Shown: positions 1 to 12,931, counted from the first letter of the stretch. The stretch: 64,000 nucleotides of DNA from Sphaerosporella brunnea (GCA_008704415.1 VXIS01000042.1:161862-225861), one strand, 5' to 3'. Numbers and translations are program-made. Notes: generated from the letters alone by a model not told the origin.

Positions 1-3000
1 ATCAGATCCCGATCGAGTGCTTTTACGAGACTTCGTCCTCACAGGTAAACACCGGCGATGATCCTGGCTTGTAGACTCCACCCTTACTGATTTCTCCAGG
101 TTGCCGAAGAAGCTTCTGCTACTATGGGGAGAGGAGAAAGGACCCATGCGCTTAATACCACCCATATCGAGATGTGTCGGTTCAAGAAGCCAACGGATGC
201 CGGTTTGGTGTGTATACTGGCCTGTATTCAGCGCCTGTGCACCCTTCCCAAGAATGTTTCGAAGCCAGGTATGGCTCCCCTTTAATTTGCTGCATTTCCG
301 TGCTGATTGGGGGGATAGATGAGAAATATGCCATTCCGTTTGAGCCACCATTTGCCCGCAATGTGAACTTCTGCGGACGAGCAGAGACTCTGGATTCCAT
401 ACACCGAAAGCTCTGGCCCAAAATCATGGACGATACATCGAGTCCTCTCAGTCGGAATTTAATTAGTCTGGTTGGATCTAATGGTGCCGGTAAATCTCAG
501 GTTTTGCTGGAGTATATGTACAGGTACCACTCGAACAAGCAGAGATATTCGTCGATCTTCTGGTTAGATGCTGGTAGCTATTCGCAGCTGGAGGCAAGCG
601 CATATCTTGCCATCGAAAGCATCATCAGCCATTATCAGGCCACATGGACGTCGGCCACTGACTGCGACCAACGCATAGCCCACGCGCTGAAGATCTACGA
701 CCCTCCCATAATGACTCGATCCGCATTGATGGATGCTGTCAACAAGTCGGCGAGTGTTAACATTCTCAAGGCGTGGCTATCTCATGAATCCAACAACCGG
801 TGGCTGCTCATAGTAGACGGCTACGACCCAGATGCTTTCAATCTGGACGTGATACTCCCGACAACGGAATCCGGTCACATAATAATGTCTACAAGCCAAA
901 CATACGCACATCCTGGATCATTCTTGATATCGGTACCGGACAGTATCGGCGAAGCTGAATGCGTGGATTTGTTGATACGAAGCTCCGGAAAGGCTCCAGG
1001 AACAATTTCCAGGAATGGTTTGTTTTTCCGTCACTCTGTTTCCACTTGCAGTTGGTGCTGACGATTATGAAGACTTGACTACGGCTGCGAATATCATCAA
1101 GATGACCAGTCCTCTTCCGCTTGCACTCGATCAGGCCGGGGCATACATGTCCAACGAAGGCATCAATCTTCAGAAATACGCCAAGCAGCTGAAGATGGAA
1201 CTAGAGCCACCATCCAGCAGATCGTCGTCTCCCGGTAGACGCGCGGGGTTCTGCGAGAATAAGATGGACACATTGTGGGAGATGTCATGGATTAAGCTTA
1301 GCGCCAATGCCAGACGATTGATTCAGTTGTGTTCATTGATTTCCCACGACGATATTCCTCTTAAGCTGCTCCGGGGCGGAAAGAGGGACATCGAGTGGAT
1401 GAAAGGTAGGCGAGACTTCCTGACAGATATGAACGCCTGTTGACTTGTGCGTCAGATGACGAAGCAGTCATTAAGGCAATATCGAAGCTCCGCGCATTTT
1501 CGTACATTACCATGAGGGAAAACGAATCCAGTTTCTCGATACACCCACTCCTGCATCGTTGGGTCCGTAAGCACCTCGAGACGGACCAGGAACTTCTTCT
1601 TGAAATGCGCAAATCCGTCATATATATGGTCACATCAAGCTTTGATTTTGATGACGACACCAGCACAGGGTGGAGCTATGAACGGCGAGTGCTGCCCCAT
1701 GTCGAGTGCTGTACAGAATTGTTCGTGATTCAGATGAATGGGTATGGCGAACTTATGGATGACAGGGACCGAGAGGTTGCCTACAACCTGGCCAGGGCAT
1801 ATGAGCGGCTTTGTAATCATCAGAAAGCTGGCGCACTCTATCTTAGAGCCTTGAAGTTCGTCGATACCGCCACCGCATCTCCTCCAGATCTCAAGATCAT
1901 GGATGCGTATGCCATGAATTTACAGGCACAGGGCAAACTAGAGGAGGCTATGACGTGGTACACACAAGCTCTCCAGAGGGCAGAGCAAACTGTTGGCCCG
2001 ACAAATCCCCTTACTCTGAGCATCATCCAACACATTGCAAAGCTTCACTTCGAACAGGGTCTTTACGATGTTGCTGTAGCGGAATACAAGCGGGTGCTGT
2101 CCGTGCTAGATGCGAAGAAAAAGAACCACCCCAGGACTCTCCGGATACGGTATCAGTTGGCACTGGTGTACACGGAACAGGGGAACCACGGCACGGCTTT
2201 GGAACTGCTGCAAAAAGTGCGTGAAGCGAGGGAAAAGAGTCCCTCGCTTGGTCCGAGCCACGAAACAACCCTCGAGACGCTGGAAGCGATTGCAAAGATC
2301 TATCAACTGCAAGAAAAGTACGCCGAGGCTCTTGAAGTGCTGAAGTTGCTGCTCGACCGAAAGGTGGCATCCCTAGGACAGAACCACCGCTCGACTCTAG
2401 AGACCCTTGATGCAATAGCAACGGTGTATGAACGTCAGGGACGGCATCTCGACGCTCTCAGTTCCTGTGAAATGGTACTCAACGGCCTTTCAAAACTTTT
2501 TGGAGCAGCAGATCACCCTTGGACTTTCGAAATCGTCGCCAGAATGGGCCGTGTATATCTGCTTCTTGCGCAGTACGCAGATGCAGAACGAGAATATCGG
2601 AAGGCCTATTCCGGCTTCAAGGCTTTGGGCATGGAAGTACGCGAGCTGGAAACTGCCACACGTGTCAGTGAAGTGCTGCGACTTCGTTGCCAGTATTCGG
2701 AGGCATTAGATTGGAGTCGTCTGGCTGAGGCCGGACTCCAAGAGAGGCTGGGCCGAGGCCATCCTTCGATCACGGACGCCAAGTTGTGCAGTGCCAAAAC
2801 ACTGGATCTCCAAGGAAATTATACTGCTGCCAGTCAACTTTACACACAAGTCCTCACGGATTACAAAACAGAAGCTGGATCGAAGCATCAAGGTTCTCTT
2901 GCTGTCGCCGCCTGCATCGCAAATTTACTCACCAAGCAAGGCCAATTCGCCAAAGCTGCCCAGTACTTCAGCGACGTTCAGCCGCAGCAAGAGAAGCTCC

Positions 3001-3698
3001 TTGGGCCCAACCACGCGGATACACTGGTGAGCCTTCAAGGCCACGCCATCCTTCGCGGCGAAACAGGACACTACGACCAGGCCCTTCAGCTACAGCAGCG
3101 CGTTTTCAACTCTCTCACCCAATCGCTTGGAAAGTCCCACCCGGAGGTACTCCAAGCATCTTACCACCTTGGCACGGCATTCGAAAACAAGATGCAGCTC
3201 ACAGAAGCGTCCAAGCACTACAACATCACCATCTCTGGCCTGCCTGCGGACCATCACTACGTCATGCTTGCCCAGATTGGAATGGGAAATGTGCACCGTG
3301 TGTCTGAAAGATTCGACCAGGCACTCGCGCTGTATTCCTCCGTTCTGGTGGATCTGAAACATCGGCTGGGTGAACGACACCCCGATACCCTGCGCTGCCA
3401 GTGCATGCTGGCCGCTACGCAAGTCAAGCTCTGTCGCTACTCTGAGGCGGAGATATTGGGTGCGGATGCACTCAGGGCATGTGAAGAAACCCTCGGAAGA
3501 GACCATCCGCTTACTCTAGAGGCGGCGCACGTAGTTGCCAGAGTGACTGTGAAGAGCAAGCGGTACAAGGAGGCGCAGGCGGGCTTTGCCAGAGTGAAGC
3601 AGGGACGAGAGAAGTTGCTCGGAAAGCAGCACCGGGATACGATGTTGAGTGCCAGAGAAGAGAAGAAGACGAAACGCAAGAATTGGTGGTTCTTCTAG
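1..3698 (+). CDS. NLR-like protein: alpha/beta-hydrolase-like N-terminus (partial), NB-ARC, TPR repeats
   Basis: The 5' end lies outside the window. Readable exons are 3-44, 100-268, 319-1017, 1073-1405 and 1456-3698; the introns (55, 50, 55 and 50 bp) all give a continuous frame. The third acceptor (1072) is chosen because a GCTGAC branch site sits 10 bases upstream; an alternative acceptor at 1051 would leave only 34 bp. The first two exons read IPIECFYET and THIEMCRF, the typical end of the PGAP1/DUF676-like hydrolase domain of fungal NLRs. Next come a Walker A loop (GSNGAGKSQ), a Walker B-like WLLIVDGYD, a GLPL-type box (PLPLALDQAG) and an MHD-region equivalent (IHPLLHRWVR). The rest is at least twelve kinesin-light-chain-type TPRs with LGxxHPxTL turns. 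Family knowledge suggests a role in non-self recognition or regulated cell death; that role is inferred. Stop TAG at 3696. Confidence 0.88.
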
Positions 3699-5663
3699 GT
3701 GGCGGAACTGCCCTGTTGTGTATGAGTTGGGGGGAGAGGGGGAGATAGAGGCATTGTGCTTTTTTTCTGGTGATATCTATGCGCCATACTGTGATTGTAT
3801 TTCTACATTTGTTCATATATTTCTTTCTTTCCTTTTCTTTCATTTTGTTTCGGGCATAGCTTTGCATGAGCGGGGTTTTGTTTTTCCGTTTAGATGTGGG
3901 TGTGCGTGTTTTCTTCTCTGCTCCTTCTCGTCATCTTGCGATCTCTAGCTCTCCTGTGTTCCTTATCTCATGAATAGTAGAAACGGCTCTTGTGTGTGGT
4001 AACGAATATGAATATCTTTTCTCTCTGCAATGGCCGGTACCGCCCTGCATCTATTAACTTGACCTAGAGGCGGGATGTATCGATCAAATCAATGATAGGA
4101 AAGAAGTCGACAGTCGATAACGGGCCGTGGCTGTACGCGTCCACCTAGAACTTTATCTACTGCTCTCCCCTCACCAATTATCGCTGCCCGTATCGACCTA
4201 GATCATTTACTTAGATTGGCTCGGATAGTCCAGCCGGAATATTAATGTGGTCACTTCATGTCTGCATCTTGCGATGACCCTATGAGAGAATCAAAATTCC
4301 GGACCGAAGGTTTAGGGAGAGTGATAATTTGTGAACAACGTCACATCACGATCAGAAGCCAATGGTGAGGACTTCATGTGTAGCACCTGTCCAATCTGCA
4401 TGTTTGTAGAGCACAGCACCTGCATAACTAAGTACTATGCATACCGACACGCAGCGCTCCCAGCTAACGACCCTTCACACGATATGGAGGGGGGGAGGTC
4501 TGAGGCTGCCGGCAACTGGTGGATGCGAAGCTTTGTGGGGTTCACTGACGGCCGTTAAGCAGAACTCCAGCTGCTTTAACTTTAAATTTCTGCTGTCGCG
4601 CCCTCCACAAATCACCTCTCTCAAATCCTGCCGGATCCCCCCTTATTAATGATCGCGATCGGATTGCGTTACATCCGAGGAAGCGGACCACACAGAAACA
4701 GCATTGCAGTGGTAGGCACTTGTACCACATGTTTCTATTTTTTCCCCATCTAGAGCGAGCTGTATGGATGTAGAGATGCGCAAGGTGACACAGCACAACT
4801 TTAGGTTTCTAAAATGGAGGAACGAACGAACGCGTGCGACGTGCTTCGCCTTGCTGTGAGCCGTGGATATTGATGTCGCCGCCACTACCACCCACAATGC
4901 ATAAAATGGGTTAGATACTTATGTAATATGTATGCGAATTAAAGCAGGGCCAAGTCTCGAGCTCGTATAAAGTGGAGTTAGTTATGTAGATCGAGATGTC
5001 TGCCTAGAGTTGAGTGAATCGCACACTAGAGGAGACTGGGCCTTCGGCGTTGTGCGGGGTGGGGAGAATGCGGTGAAGGAGCGCTGTGTATCAGGAGCAG
5101 GCAACCAACAAATGGACTTTCAAAATTAATTCTGCGCGTTTAACGTTGAGAGGTTCCTCACCGGCTATCTATGCAGGAAATCTTTGCCCTGTGAACATAA
5201 CGCAAGACACGCAGCCTGGTCGAATCAATCTGATGGCCGGCCCGAATCCCAAAGAAAAGCAGGGCTCTGTTTGCCAGCCAGGTACCTTCACGCTGCTTCA
5301 CGCACGCCCCCTCCCCCCTTTTTCCGTGGTACTGATTGACACCGAGAGGCTGAGACTTGCAGACATCCTTCGGCTGCCCCACCACTCACAGCCCGCGTTC
5401 GCCAAACTTTGTGTAGCCATCGTATTCGCCCCTAGGAGCCAAGCGCATAGTGTTGTTGGAGTACAACAACAATAACAACAACAACAACACAGCGCCGCCG
5501 GAAGCGAGCACCAGCCAAAACGCGCAGTGCTCACTTGCTGCCTGCAATTGCCCTCCTTCTTAATTTCATCTAGACCTGTGAGGCAAAAAAAAGGCTATAA
5601 AACCCTCCACCTGGCACCAGCGCCCTGCGTTCCGGGTCCTCCATCCATCGCATAGCCGCCAAA
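3699..5663. other. Intergenic region, no gene recognised
   Basis: About 2 kb between the NLR stop and the next gene. It begins with a T-rich stretch expected of a 3' UTR. Open frames here are short, lack good start codons and have no recognisable protein character. A (CAA/AAC) microsatellite lies near 5463-5488. The last 70 bases hold the promoter of the next gene. Confidence 0.6.
5596..5602 (+). promoter_or_regulatory. TATA box of the Cys-rich GPI protein gene
   Basis: TATAAAA lies 62 bases before the ATG at 5664, a normal spacing for a strongly expressed fungal gene with a short leader. Confidence 0.6.
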
Positions 5664-6684
5664 ATGAAGGCACCAACATCTCTCCTTCTCCTTCTCCTTC
5701 CTTTCGCTGCTGCCGGGGACGTGATACTCCAGAACAAACGCTCCTTCGTTCCCCTCGTTGCCCGCGATGTCACCCAATTCCCCGGCGACGTCGACACGCC
5801 GCAAAAACCTGTTGCGAAACCGCTTATAGTCCCCCGCAGCAATCCCTTGGAAAAACGCCAAAACACATGCCCGTCGGGCACCGTACGTGTTAGCTGCCCG
5901 GAAAAGGACGGCTGCTGCGATCCTGGCAACGTCTGCTTCGTGTCTAGCGACGGAAAAGAGGGCTGCTGTCCTATTGGTATTTCAAACTCCTAACAATCCC
6001 CCCATTGTTGTGACGCCTGATAGCTGATGGAGGTTACCAGGCCAAACTTGTACCTCCGTCAACGGCTGCGACACCGGTTTCATGGAATGTCCCGCCAACC
6101 TGGGCGGCGGTTGCTGCGCTCTCGACACCACCTGCTCTGCCAGCAACGGCGGCACATGTGTGAGAGGTGGAGGCGGTGGAGGAGGCGGCGGCGGCGGCGA
6201 CGGTAACACCACCAACACCACTCCCTGCTCAGCGGGCCGTTTCCGCTGCGCTACAGACCTCGGAGGTGGCTGCTGCCCCACCGGCACCACTTGTTCTACC
6301 AGCAACGGCGGCACATGTCTAAGCGCTTGTGATACCGGCCGCTACAGATGTGCGTCGAACCTCGGAGGCGGATGCTGCCCCACCGGCACGACGTGCACGG
6401 CGGACGGAAAGTGTTTGAACGGCTCCAGCTCTTCGGCGGCTGGTGGTGCTGGTACTACTACTACTCGCAGCAGCGCCGATTTCACGTTTTTGGGAGGTCC
6501 CGCTACCGATACCAGCACCAATGCTATCGGCGGTACGACCGCTACTGCTACTGCTACCAGTACTAGGACTACTAACCCTGCATTGGTTGCGACGGCCGCC
6601 GGCACGAATGCTGCTCCCAGGGAGGCGTGGAATTTGGGCGGCGCCGTTGTGGCGGGTGTTGTTGGTTTGGCTGCGGTGTTGTAG
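5664..6684 (+). CDS. Cys-rich GPI-anchored cell-wall/surface protein
   Basis: Exons 5664-5976 and 6041-6684 (64-bp intron) encode 318 residues. The N-terminus MKAPTSLLLLLLPFAAA is a signal peptide. A KR site near residue 66 (LEKRQNTC) looks like a KEX2 processing point. The mature part has about four Cys modules; the best two read C-x-TGRxRCAxxLGGGCCPTGTTC, and a Gly-rich linker of about ten glycines separates the second and third. A Ser/Thr-rich stretch follows, then a C-terminal hydrophobic tail (GGAVVAGVVGLAAVL) typical of a GPI-attachment signal. The intron is supported because it joins CCPIG to QTC in the module pattern. The function is not known; wall or adhesion-type surface roles are common for this architecture. 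The gene at 48095 has a similar plan. Confidence 0.85.
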
Positions 6685-7665
6685 GCGCGAGTTCCAGTTT
6701 TTTGGGTTTATGGGAAGGGACGTTATCTTAATGGGGTATCATCATTATTAATGACTGGTGGTTAAACGCTTCCTGTATTTTATGTGTAAAGAAACACGAT
6801 ACATCTCAACAACAAACTCCTTCACAAACCTCTCCTCCGGAGCGGGGTGCGCGGTGCTCGCAGTTTGGCCCGTGAGGTGATGTGCGGCGATGAGCAGTGC
6901 TGATGGGTGATCGCTGCGCGGGATACCCCGCGCGCAGGTGGAGCATGTAAGCTGCGCTGCGCGTGGCTATGATAGCTGGGCGCGTAAGTAGACGGAAGTT
7001 GCCGCGAGTGGTAGCGAGGCCGAGGCTGCGGTAGGCTGGCTACCATGACGGAACATCGTAGAGGTTGGTTTTGATAGTGACGTAGGAAACCCCTAACGTA
7101 AGTAGACGGTGGGGGGAAGCGAGCCACAGAACAATTGAAGAAAGAGTTGGTCAAACTCATGGGCCGCCGGCAAGAGAGAACAACTACCTAGGGCAACTTC
7201 ACCAACCCCTCCCTTAGCGGGTTGTTGTGCTCAGGAATTTGTGACCATACCGAGAGGGTCGGTATAGAAACTTCGGGCATTTTGTGTGGGACGTACTCAA
7301 TTATACCCGCAGTTTCATGTCCCCCACCTGGCCTGGCTCGCTTCCCCGCCTACAGGCTTCAAGTTTTTGTATACACGTGTGTACTAATACATAGATACCT
7401 ACATGATGATCAAGCTTCCGGGGGAGAGGGAGGGGGGGGGGGGGGGGGGCACTGAAACTTCCCGGCGTGGATTTTCCGTCAGCTATCTATCCATGGGAAA
7501 AAGCGCGCTGAGGGGGGGGAAGGGCGGGGGGTAAATTGTCGTATTGATAAGTACTGGGCCCCCAAGGCTTTGAGGATCGCGATGACAACCTGCCTGCCTG
7601 GGTATGGAAGGACTCGACAACTGTACTAGTAGTAGATGTCAGCGGGGCTCCGTGATGATTGGTGC

Positions 7666-7696
<31 letters not shown>

Positions 7697-9226
7697 GCTC
7701 TGGTGTTGAACAGCAGCATTCCGAATTGTTGATGATGATGACGATGGGCGGCCTCCCATTTCGAGTGATGGTTGGTCTAACTAAGCATGGTCACTTATTT
7801 CTCACCCAGCAGTCAGTCTCACGATGAGTATTAGAGAGTTTGCGATTTGCATCCAGACGCAAATTTAAGCTGGCCAAGACTTCGTGTCACCGCCTGATTT
7901 TTGCGTCTAGACGCAAATCGCAAACTCTCTATTATAGGTAGATATATATACCATCGTTACTATAGTAGGGGATAGGGTTTTGTCCCCCCACGCGCCCCCT
8001 TTTCTGCCACAAAGAAATAAAGAGCCGGAGGATGAGTGAGTTGACGGTTCGTGATGATGTGCGCTCGCTCGCTCGCCTAACAAAACTTGCGGCGAGGCAT
8101 TTTGGTCGCTGTTTGTTTGTTTGTTTTGTTCACTGGCGCTGCTGCTGCTGCGGCAATTTACGCGGCCCCCGACACACACACACACACACGTACTTATTAT
8201 CGAGCCGCTAGCTGGCTAGCACTACTTCTTACTCTGTGTGTGTGTGTGGAAGTAGAAGAAACTTGCTTAGGGGCTCATATCTACAAGCAGCAGCAGCAGC
8301 AGCAGAGCCAGCAAGCGCCATCATAAGTCACGTACCAGCCAGCTACAAACCGGCAAGCAGAGAAACCGTCCAGTTCGCATGGGGGGGGGGGGGTGAGAAT
8401 ACGTGATCGCTCAACACATGAACGATCCCTCGACGAAAAAAAAGGGGGGGGGGGTGAGCAAAAAAGAGTTTCACTATAAAAATAAGGGGGGATAGGTATC
8501 AAAGCATCACCACTTCTCACTCTTCTCTAGCATCTAGGTATTTGCACATCACCCGCCGCGCGTGATAGTGAAGATCATGATCGTCGGTCAGCACGGCGCG
8601 AATTCACCTCCCCCCAACACAAAAAAATCCCTTCCCTCAGATCAGTTGGTTTGGTGTGTAGACCAAATTTTAACCTTAAGATTAGTACGAGAGCGAAACC
8701 CTGGGTGCCGTTCATTACGATCATCGACCAGCTAAACGTTAACCAACACTAAACTTTGCGTCGTCGTAGGACTTCACGGGGGTAAAAAAAAAAAAAAAAA
8801 AAAAGACACAAAGTATCACGGTGAACGAGAAAATGCATGAAATTTTGGCACAGAATGAAGAAGGAAAGGCGCACCAAAAAAAAAAAGTATGTCTAATTCA
8901 CAAAGAGAATGGAAAGGATGATTGAATGTCTACTCCGCTGCGGGGCATCGACATCAACTCATCCTTAAGAATGTAGAGCAACAAGTATATATGGGGAGAA
9001 AGAAAAAAGAAAAAGAAAAAAAAGAAAACGCCACTCATATTACCCAAGCCTGCAAATCCAATCCTAATAACACACAAAACATAATGGTTTTTAAAAATGG
9101 GTATTTCCAAAAAAGAAACCAAAAGCATGCCATTTCATTATTGACAAACGCCTATTCGTATTTCCTCCAGAACATAAAACACCCCACTTCACCTCATCCT
9201 CCTAGAAAATGTCCCCTGGCACATGT
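6685..9226. other. Low-complexity intergenic region with a MITE
   Basis: No gene recognised. The region holds a G-run near 7431-7450, a (GCC)n run near 7668-7697, (CA)n near 8172-8188, (GT)n near 8236-8249, (CAG)n near 8286-8304, a 12-G run near 8380, a 10-G run near 8444 and a poly(A) run near 8784-8803. The hairpin element at 7834-7929 is listed separately. Open frames here follow the simple repeats and are not credible genes. Confidence 0.6.
7834..7929. mobile_element. MITE, family 1 copy a (GAGAGTTTGCG family)
   Basis: Two arms of about 33 bases face each other with two or three mismatches and start GAGAGTTTGCGATTTGC. TA dinucleotides flank both ends (7832-7833 and 7930-7931). The element is 96 bp and non-coding. 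The same 15-base terminus occurs at 15194-15281, which supports a transposed family rather than a chance hairpin. The TA target site points to a Tc1/mariner-type transposase acting in trans (inference). Confidence 0.8.
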
Positions 9227-9938
9227 TTACAAAAGGTAGACAGCAACACCGAGAAGACCAGCGAGCGCACCACCAGCAACGGTGGCACGGTTGGCAGCAC
9301 CAGTGTAGACGTTAGAGGGGGTGGCAGCCGGGGTGGAGTGACCACTAGTGGTTCCGTTGCCGTAGGAGGGAGGAACTCCAGTGCCGGTGGCCACGGGGTA
9401 GGTGTGCACGGCAGGAGGAGTGTAGGTCTTGGCAGGCTGTGTGTAGGTGGGAGCCACAGTGGGAGCAGAGGTGTAACTGGAGGGACAGTTAGTTACTTAC
9501 TCTGTTTTGGACCAGAGAAAATGCTAAAAACTTACGACTTGGTGAGGGTGCACTCAGGGATGGTAAAAGTGGTGGCCGCAGGGACAGTGTAGGTCTCGGT
9601 GCCGTGGGTGAGGGTGGTAGCCTCCGAGCAGTAAGTGGTGACGGCAGGCACGACCTCAGTGGAGTAACTGGAGGGACTGTTAGTTACTTACTCTGTTTTG
9701 GACCAGAGAAAATGCTAAAAACTTACGTCTTGGTGAGGGTGCACTCAGGGATGGTAAAAGTGGTGGCCGCAGGGACAGTGTAGGTGTCGGTGCCGTAGGT
9801 GAGGGTGGTAGCCTCCGAGCAGTAAGTGGTGACAGCAGGCACGACCTCGGTGGTGGTGAAGCAGTTGTCAGTGGTGTTGGCGTAACCGGCAGAGACAGCA
9901 GCGGCGCAGAGAGCAACGATGGCAACGGAGGAACGCAT
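9227..9938 (-). CDS. Small Thr-rich GPI-anchored wall protein (ccg-6-like style) with duplicated exon
   Basis: Exons on the minus strand are 9938-9727, 9667-9536 and 9476-9227, giving 197 residues. The signal peptide is MRSSVAIVALCAAAVSAG. The body contains two nearly identical 44-residue modules (EVVPAVTTYCSEATTLT..., ending IPECTLTK), the second made entirely by exon 2. A Pro/Thr linker follows (APTYTQPAKTYTPPAV), then a Ser/Thr stretch and a hydrophobic GPI tail (GGALAGLLGVAVYLL). Both introns are 59 bp with GTAAGT donors and CTAAC branch sites and differ at one base. The plan resembles small stress- or clock-regulated GPI wall proteins of filamentous fungi; this is by memory of style, not by alignment. 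Confidence 0.85.
9477..9667 (-). repeat. Intragenic tandem duplication, unit 2 (exon 2 + intron 2)
   Basis: A 191-bp unit of a 132-bp exon plus a 59-bp intron, directly repeating 9668-9858. The exon parts differ at about five of roughly 125 bases; the introns differ at one of 59. Confidence 0.9.
9668..9858 (-). repeat. Intragenic tandem duplication, unit 1 (3' part of exon 1 + intron 1)
   Basis: The upstream partner of the 191-bp duplication. Its coding part supplies residues ending in CTLTKT before the first intron. Because donor, branch site and acceptor are all copied, the duplication added a complete in-frame exon. Confidence 0.9.
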
Positions 9939-12931
9939 GTTGACGGTGGTTGTTGGAGTTTTTGGTTGGTTTTTGGAAATTATACTATTATGTAGAGGGG
10001 TTGTATAAACGAAGGGCTACGCTTGAAGCGAGAGTGCGAATGCAGGCTGAGCGATCGAAGCGACTGTGGGTGAGGAGGAAAGAGGAATCAGACGGGATGC
10101 GGTCGAGTACCACCGTCTTTATAGGATGTTGAACATCCAACATCTCTCAATCGGCGCGCGTACTCGTGAGCATGGCTGGGGGGGGGGGGGGTTGCGGTCA
10201 TTGCATTTTACCGCCACACCACACCAGGGGGCAAAGCGAGAGTACCACAAACACACGGCTCAAAGACTTGCCACATACCACCATCACCACCCACATAGAG
10301 TACCAACAGCCTGGCTTTCTCGTTGGTGCATTATCTCTCAGGCTTGCATGCAGTGCCGCTTCGGGTGTCTTGGGGGAAATTGCGAACAGATCGAAATTGT
10401 GGGGCCAAAAATAGATCATTGATGAGTTTTTTCCCTTGTCCCAGGCGATGGATGACTGTCATGCCCTAGCGTCGCAGTGCCAATGGGTTGTGCACTAGAG
10501 TACCTCCCATCACAGCACCAGGTGGGCAATCGCAAGCCCAGAGTCTAGCGCAGGTACCAGAGCAACGTGCTGCGAAGAGCGAGGAGAACCCCGGCGGCCT
10601 GGCGCTAAAAGCCTTGCAAATTCCACAACCCAGCCAGACGTGCATATGCGGGTACCAGAGTTGGCTCTGTATCCGAAGACGCTGTGGGGGGAACTTCTCC
10701 CGGGGTCCTGTCAGGCAGGCGAGAAGCGGTACGTAAAGGTAGGCTGGCTCCATAGACGTGGTGCGCCACCCAGCACACAGGCAGTGCCGTGTCTGATTGT
10801 TTATCCGCCGCCGCCTTCCTCACGGGCAAATCAAGCTTATCCGTTCAACTCCACCGTTGCTCTGTCTAACCGCTTCTTTCATCGGCGTCCCGAGTCATTT
10901 CGGTTGACCTTCATTGTCCGGTGTTCTACCCCGGAACAGGATTACGAGTGGATCGAGCCTCGAGCCTTCCGGAGGTCCCCGCCATGATCATTGGCCTCGC
11001 CTTATCTCGTGTGCTCGAGGAACGCAAACGTTCATGCATAGAGATTTCAGAGCAATCTTTTCCGCCATGTACGATACGGACAGTCCTTGCGAAATTCTCC
11101 CCTGAGCTCAGGCTGTTAGGCGTCAGCTCGGAAAGGTCAAATGGGGATGTGGAACATTTACTTGTCTCAACTTGCAGGTTGGAGCCCAGTGAGCACGAAC
11201 CCTCGCGGATCGAGAATTTTCTTCAGGCTAGGTATGTCGGATTCTAGACGAGGTTTTTAGCATGTAGGCGCGAGTGGGTTAGCGTTGTGCAGGTAAATCT
11301 CAGCACAGCTCCGTTAGCTGAAAACGCCGACAAAGTGCACTTCGCAAAATGGGAAACACAAAGCTGGCTTCAGGTCGTGCCGTCCTCTGGCCCCCCCCTC
11401 CCCCCCACATCTAGCTTTGTCTTCTGAGCGGGGACGCGGCGGCTTTCGAGCAGAAGTTGGAAAGATCGCCCGTCGTTTAGGTACCGCATGACCCGGCCGG
11501 CGCCAAAGCGGAGATGTTCAACTGAATGAAAACTTTCACCTGAACGAAGACTCTGGAATTTGATGGCAAAAAGCTTCCGCCCGTTGCCGCTGTGGAGAAT
11601 AATGAATGGCTGTCCTCGACAAAGCCGCGGTGCTTAATATCAAGCGCCAAATGAAAAGATAATCCGGATTGCTTCTTATATAAGCAAAACAATGTACCGT
11701 AAACGCTGCGTGCAGTCAAGTTATTATTGGAGTGTGCAAAATAGAGTACATAGCGCATGGCTGGTCTCGCTCTGTCGATATGTCTCTCCGCCACCAGTAC
11801 AGCCTTTGCCGACTTTTCATTAGGATTAAGGAATATCCTAGCCGATAGTAACACACGTAGACCCTAAGGTTGAATGTAAATCTCAGCAAACAGATCACCC
11901 AAACAACCATCAACTCGAGGCACCCCCCGTCAGCAGCCGACTTTGCGTCGATGATGTTTTGCATAGATCTTTCGCGTACGCGTATCTGGACTGCTTCTGG
12001 AACTGTCAACGTTCATCGTTATCCTTGCCCTACATCCATCCACTGGGGGTGCTCATAAACCATTCATTATATTATGTGCGCCGCATGGCATGTACCTATC
12101 TCACAAAGCAGTAATCTGGGATCCATATGGTACGGTACCACTCTGGTGGCCGGCGCTGTGTCCTCTCGAATACCACCTTCGTTGAACTTCAATTCCGCAG
12201 CAAAACCTGAATGTGTGGTTGGTATTGCGGTGAGCTTTATGAATCATCGTGTACGCAGTGAGATTTATTGAGATACAATAGGTATTCAACCCTATCACCA
12301 CCACCGTGGCAGCACATAATACTGTGTTGATGCTTGACGAATTTTTCACACTCGATACGAAGCTTCGAAGAGGGTTGCGATTGCATCGGCTTCACTGTAT
12401 GTCACTCACTTTTATTCACGAGCGCCAAATCGCATGCACTTAGCCATACGTATCGGCGTGTCCAATAGAGAAGTGCGGATTTTTTACTTGAGGTTGGTCA
12501 TGAAACGTGGCCAAGCCGTTTCACGATGTCATGGCAAAGGCCCGTGCTTCTGGAGATCATGAGCGGCTTGTCCATCCAACGTCTGCATCGTCCTCATTCC
12601 ACCAGCTCTCCATCCACCTGCATGTTCAGGAACAGCACGCCTTCTCTTTTCTGAGCCAACTCACAGTCGGGCACTGATTTTTGCTGTGTAAGGTGACTCC
12701 TCAAACAAAGACTGCCTCCGAGAGATGGCGGTGTTCCCAAGATCTCATTCTGACTTGCAGTCAGTCCTTAGGTGTCTATGCTTTGAAGCATCGCCGTTCT
12801 TTTCGTCCACGCGCCTGGTGCCGTTCATTCGCAAGACTAGATTCTTCAACACGAGAAGACCACACCTTCTTTCCTCCTCCTCCAGGCGAGCGAGTTGTCA
12901 TTCCGAGCACATCCACTCCTTCCACGACGAA
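9939..12931. other. Intergenic region, no gene recognised
   Basis: About 3 kb. The first part is the promoter of the minus-strand GPI gene; a TATAAAG reading on the minus strand lies at 10123-10117, about 180 bases before its ATG. A run of about 12 G lies near 10179-10190. Several open frames of 100-118 codons exist, but none shows domain, signal-peptide or splice logic. The last 250 bases are the pyrimidine-rich leader of the next gene. Confidence 0.55.

Noticed and set aside
5086..5475. 129-codon frame before the Cys-rich GPI gene
   Set aside because: It begins at a GTG, has no domain, and lies in the promoter region of a better-supported gene.
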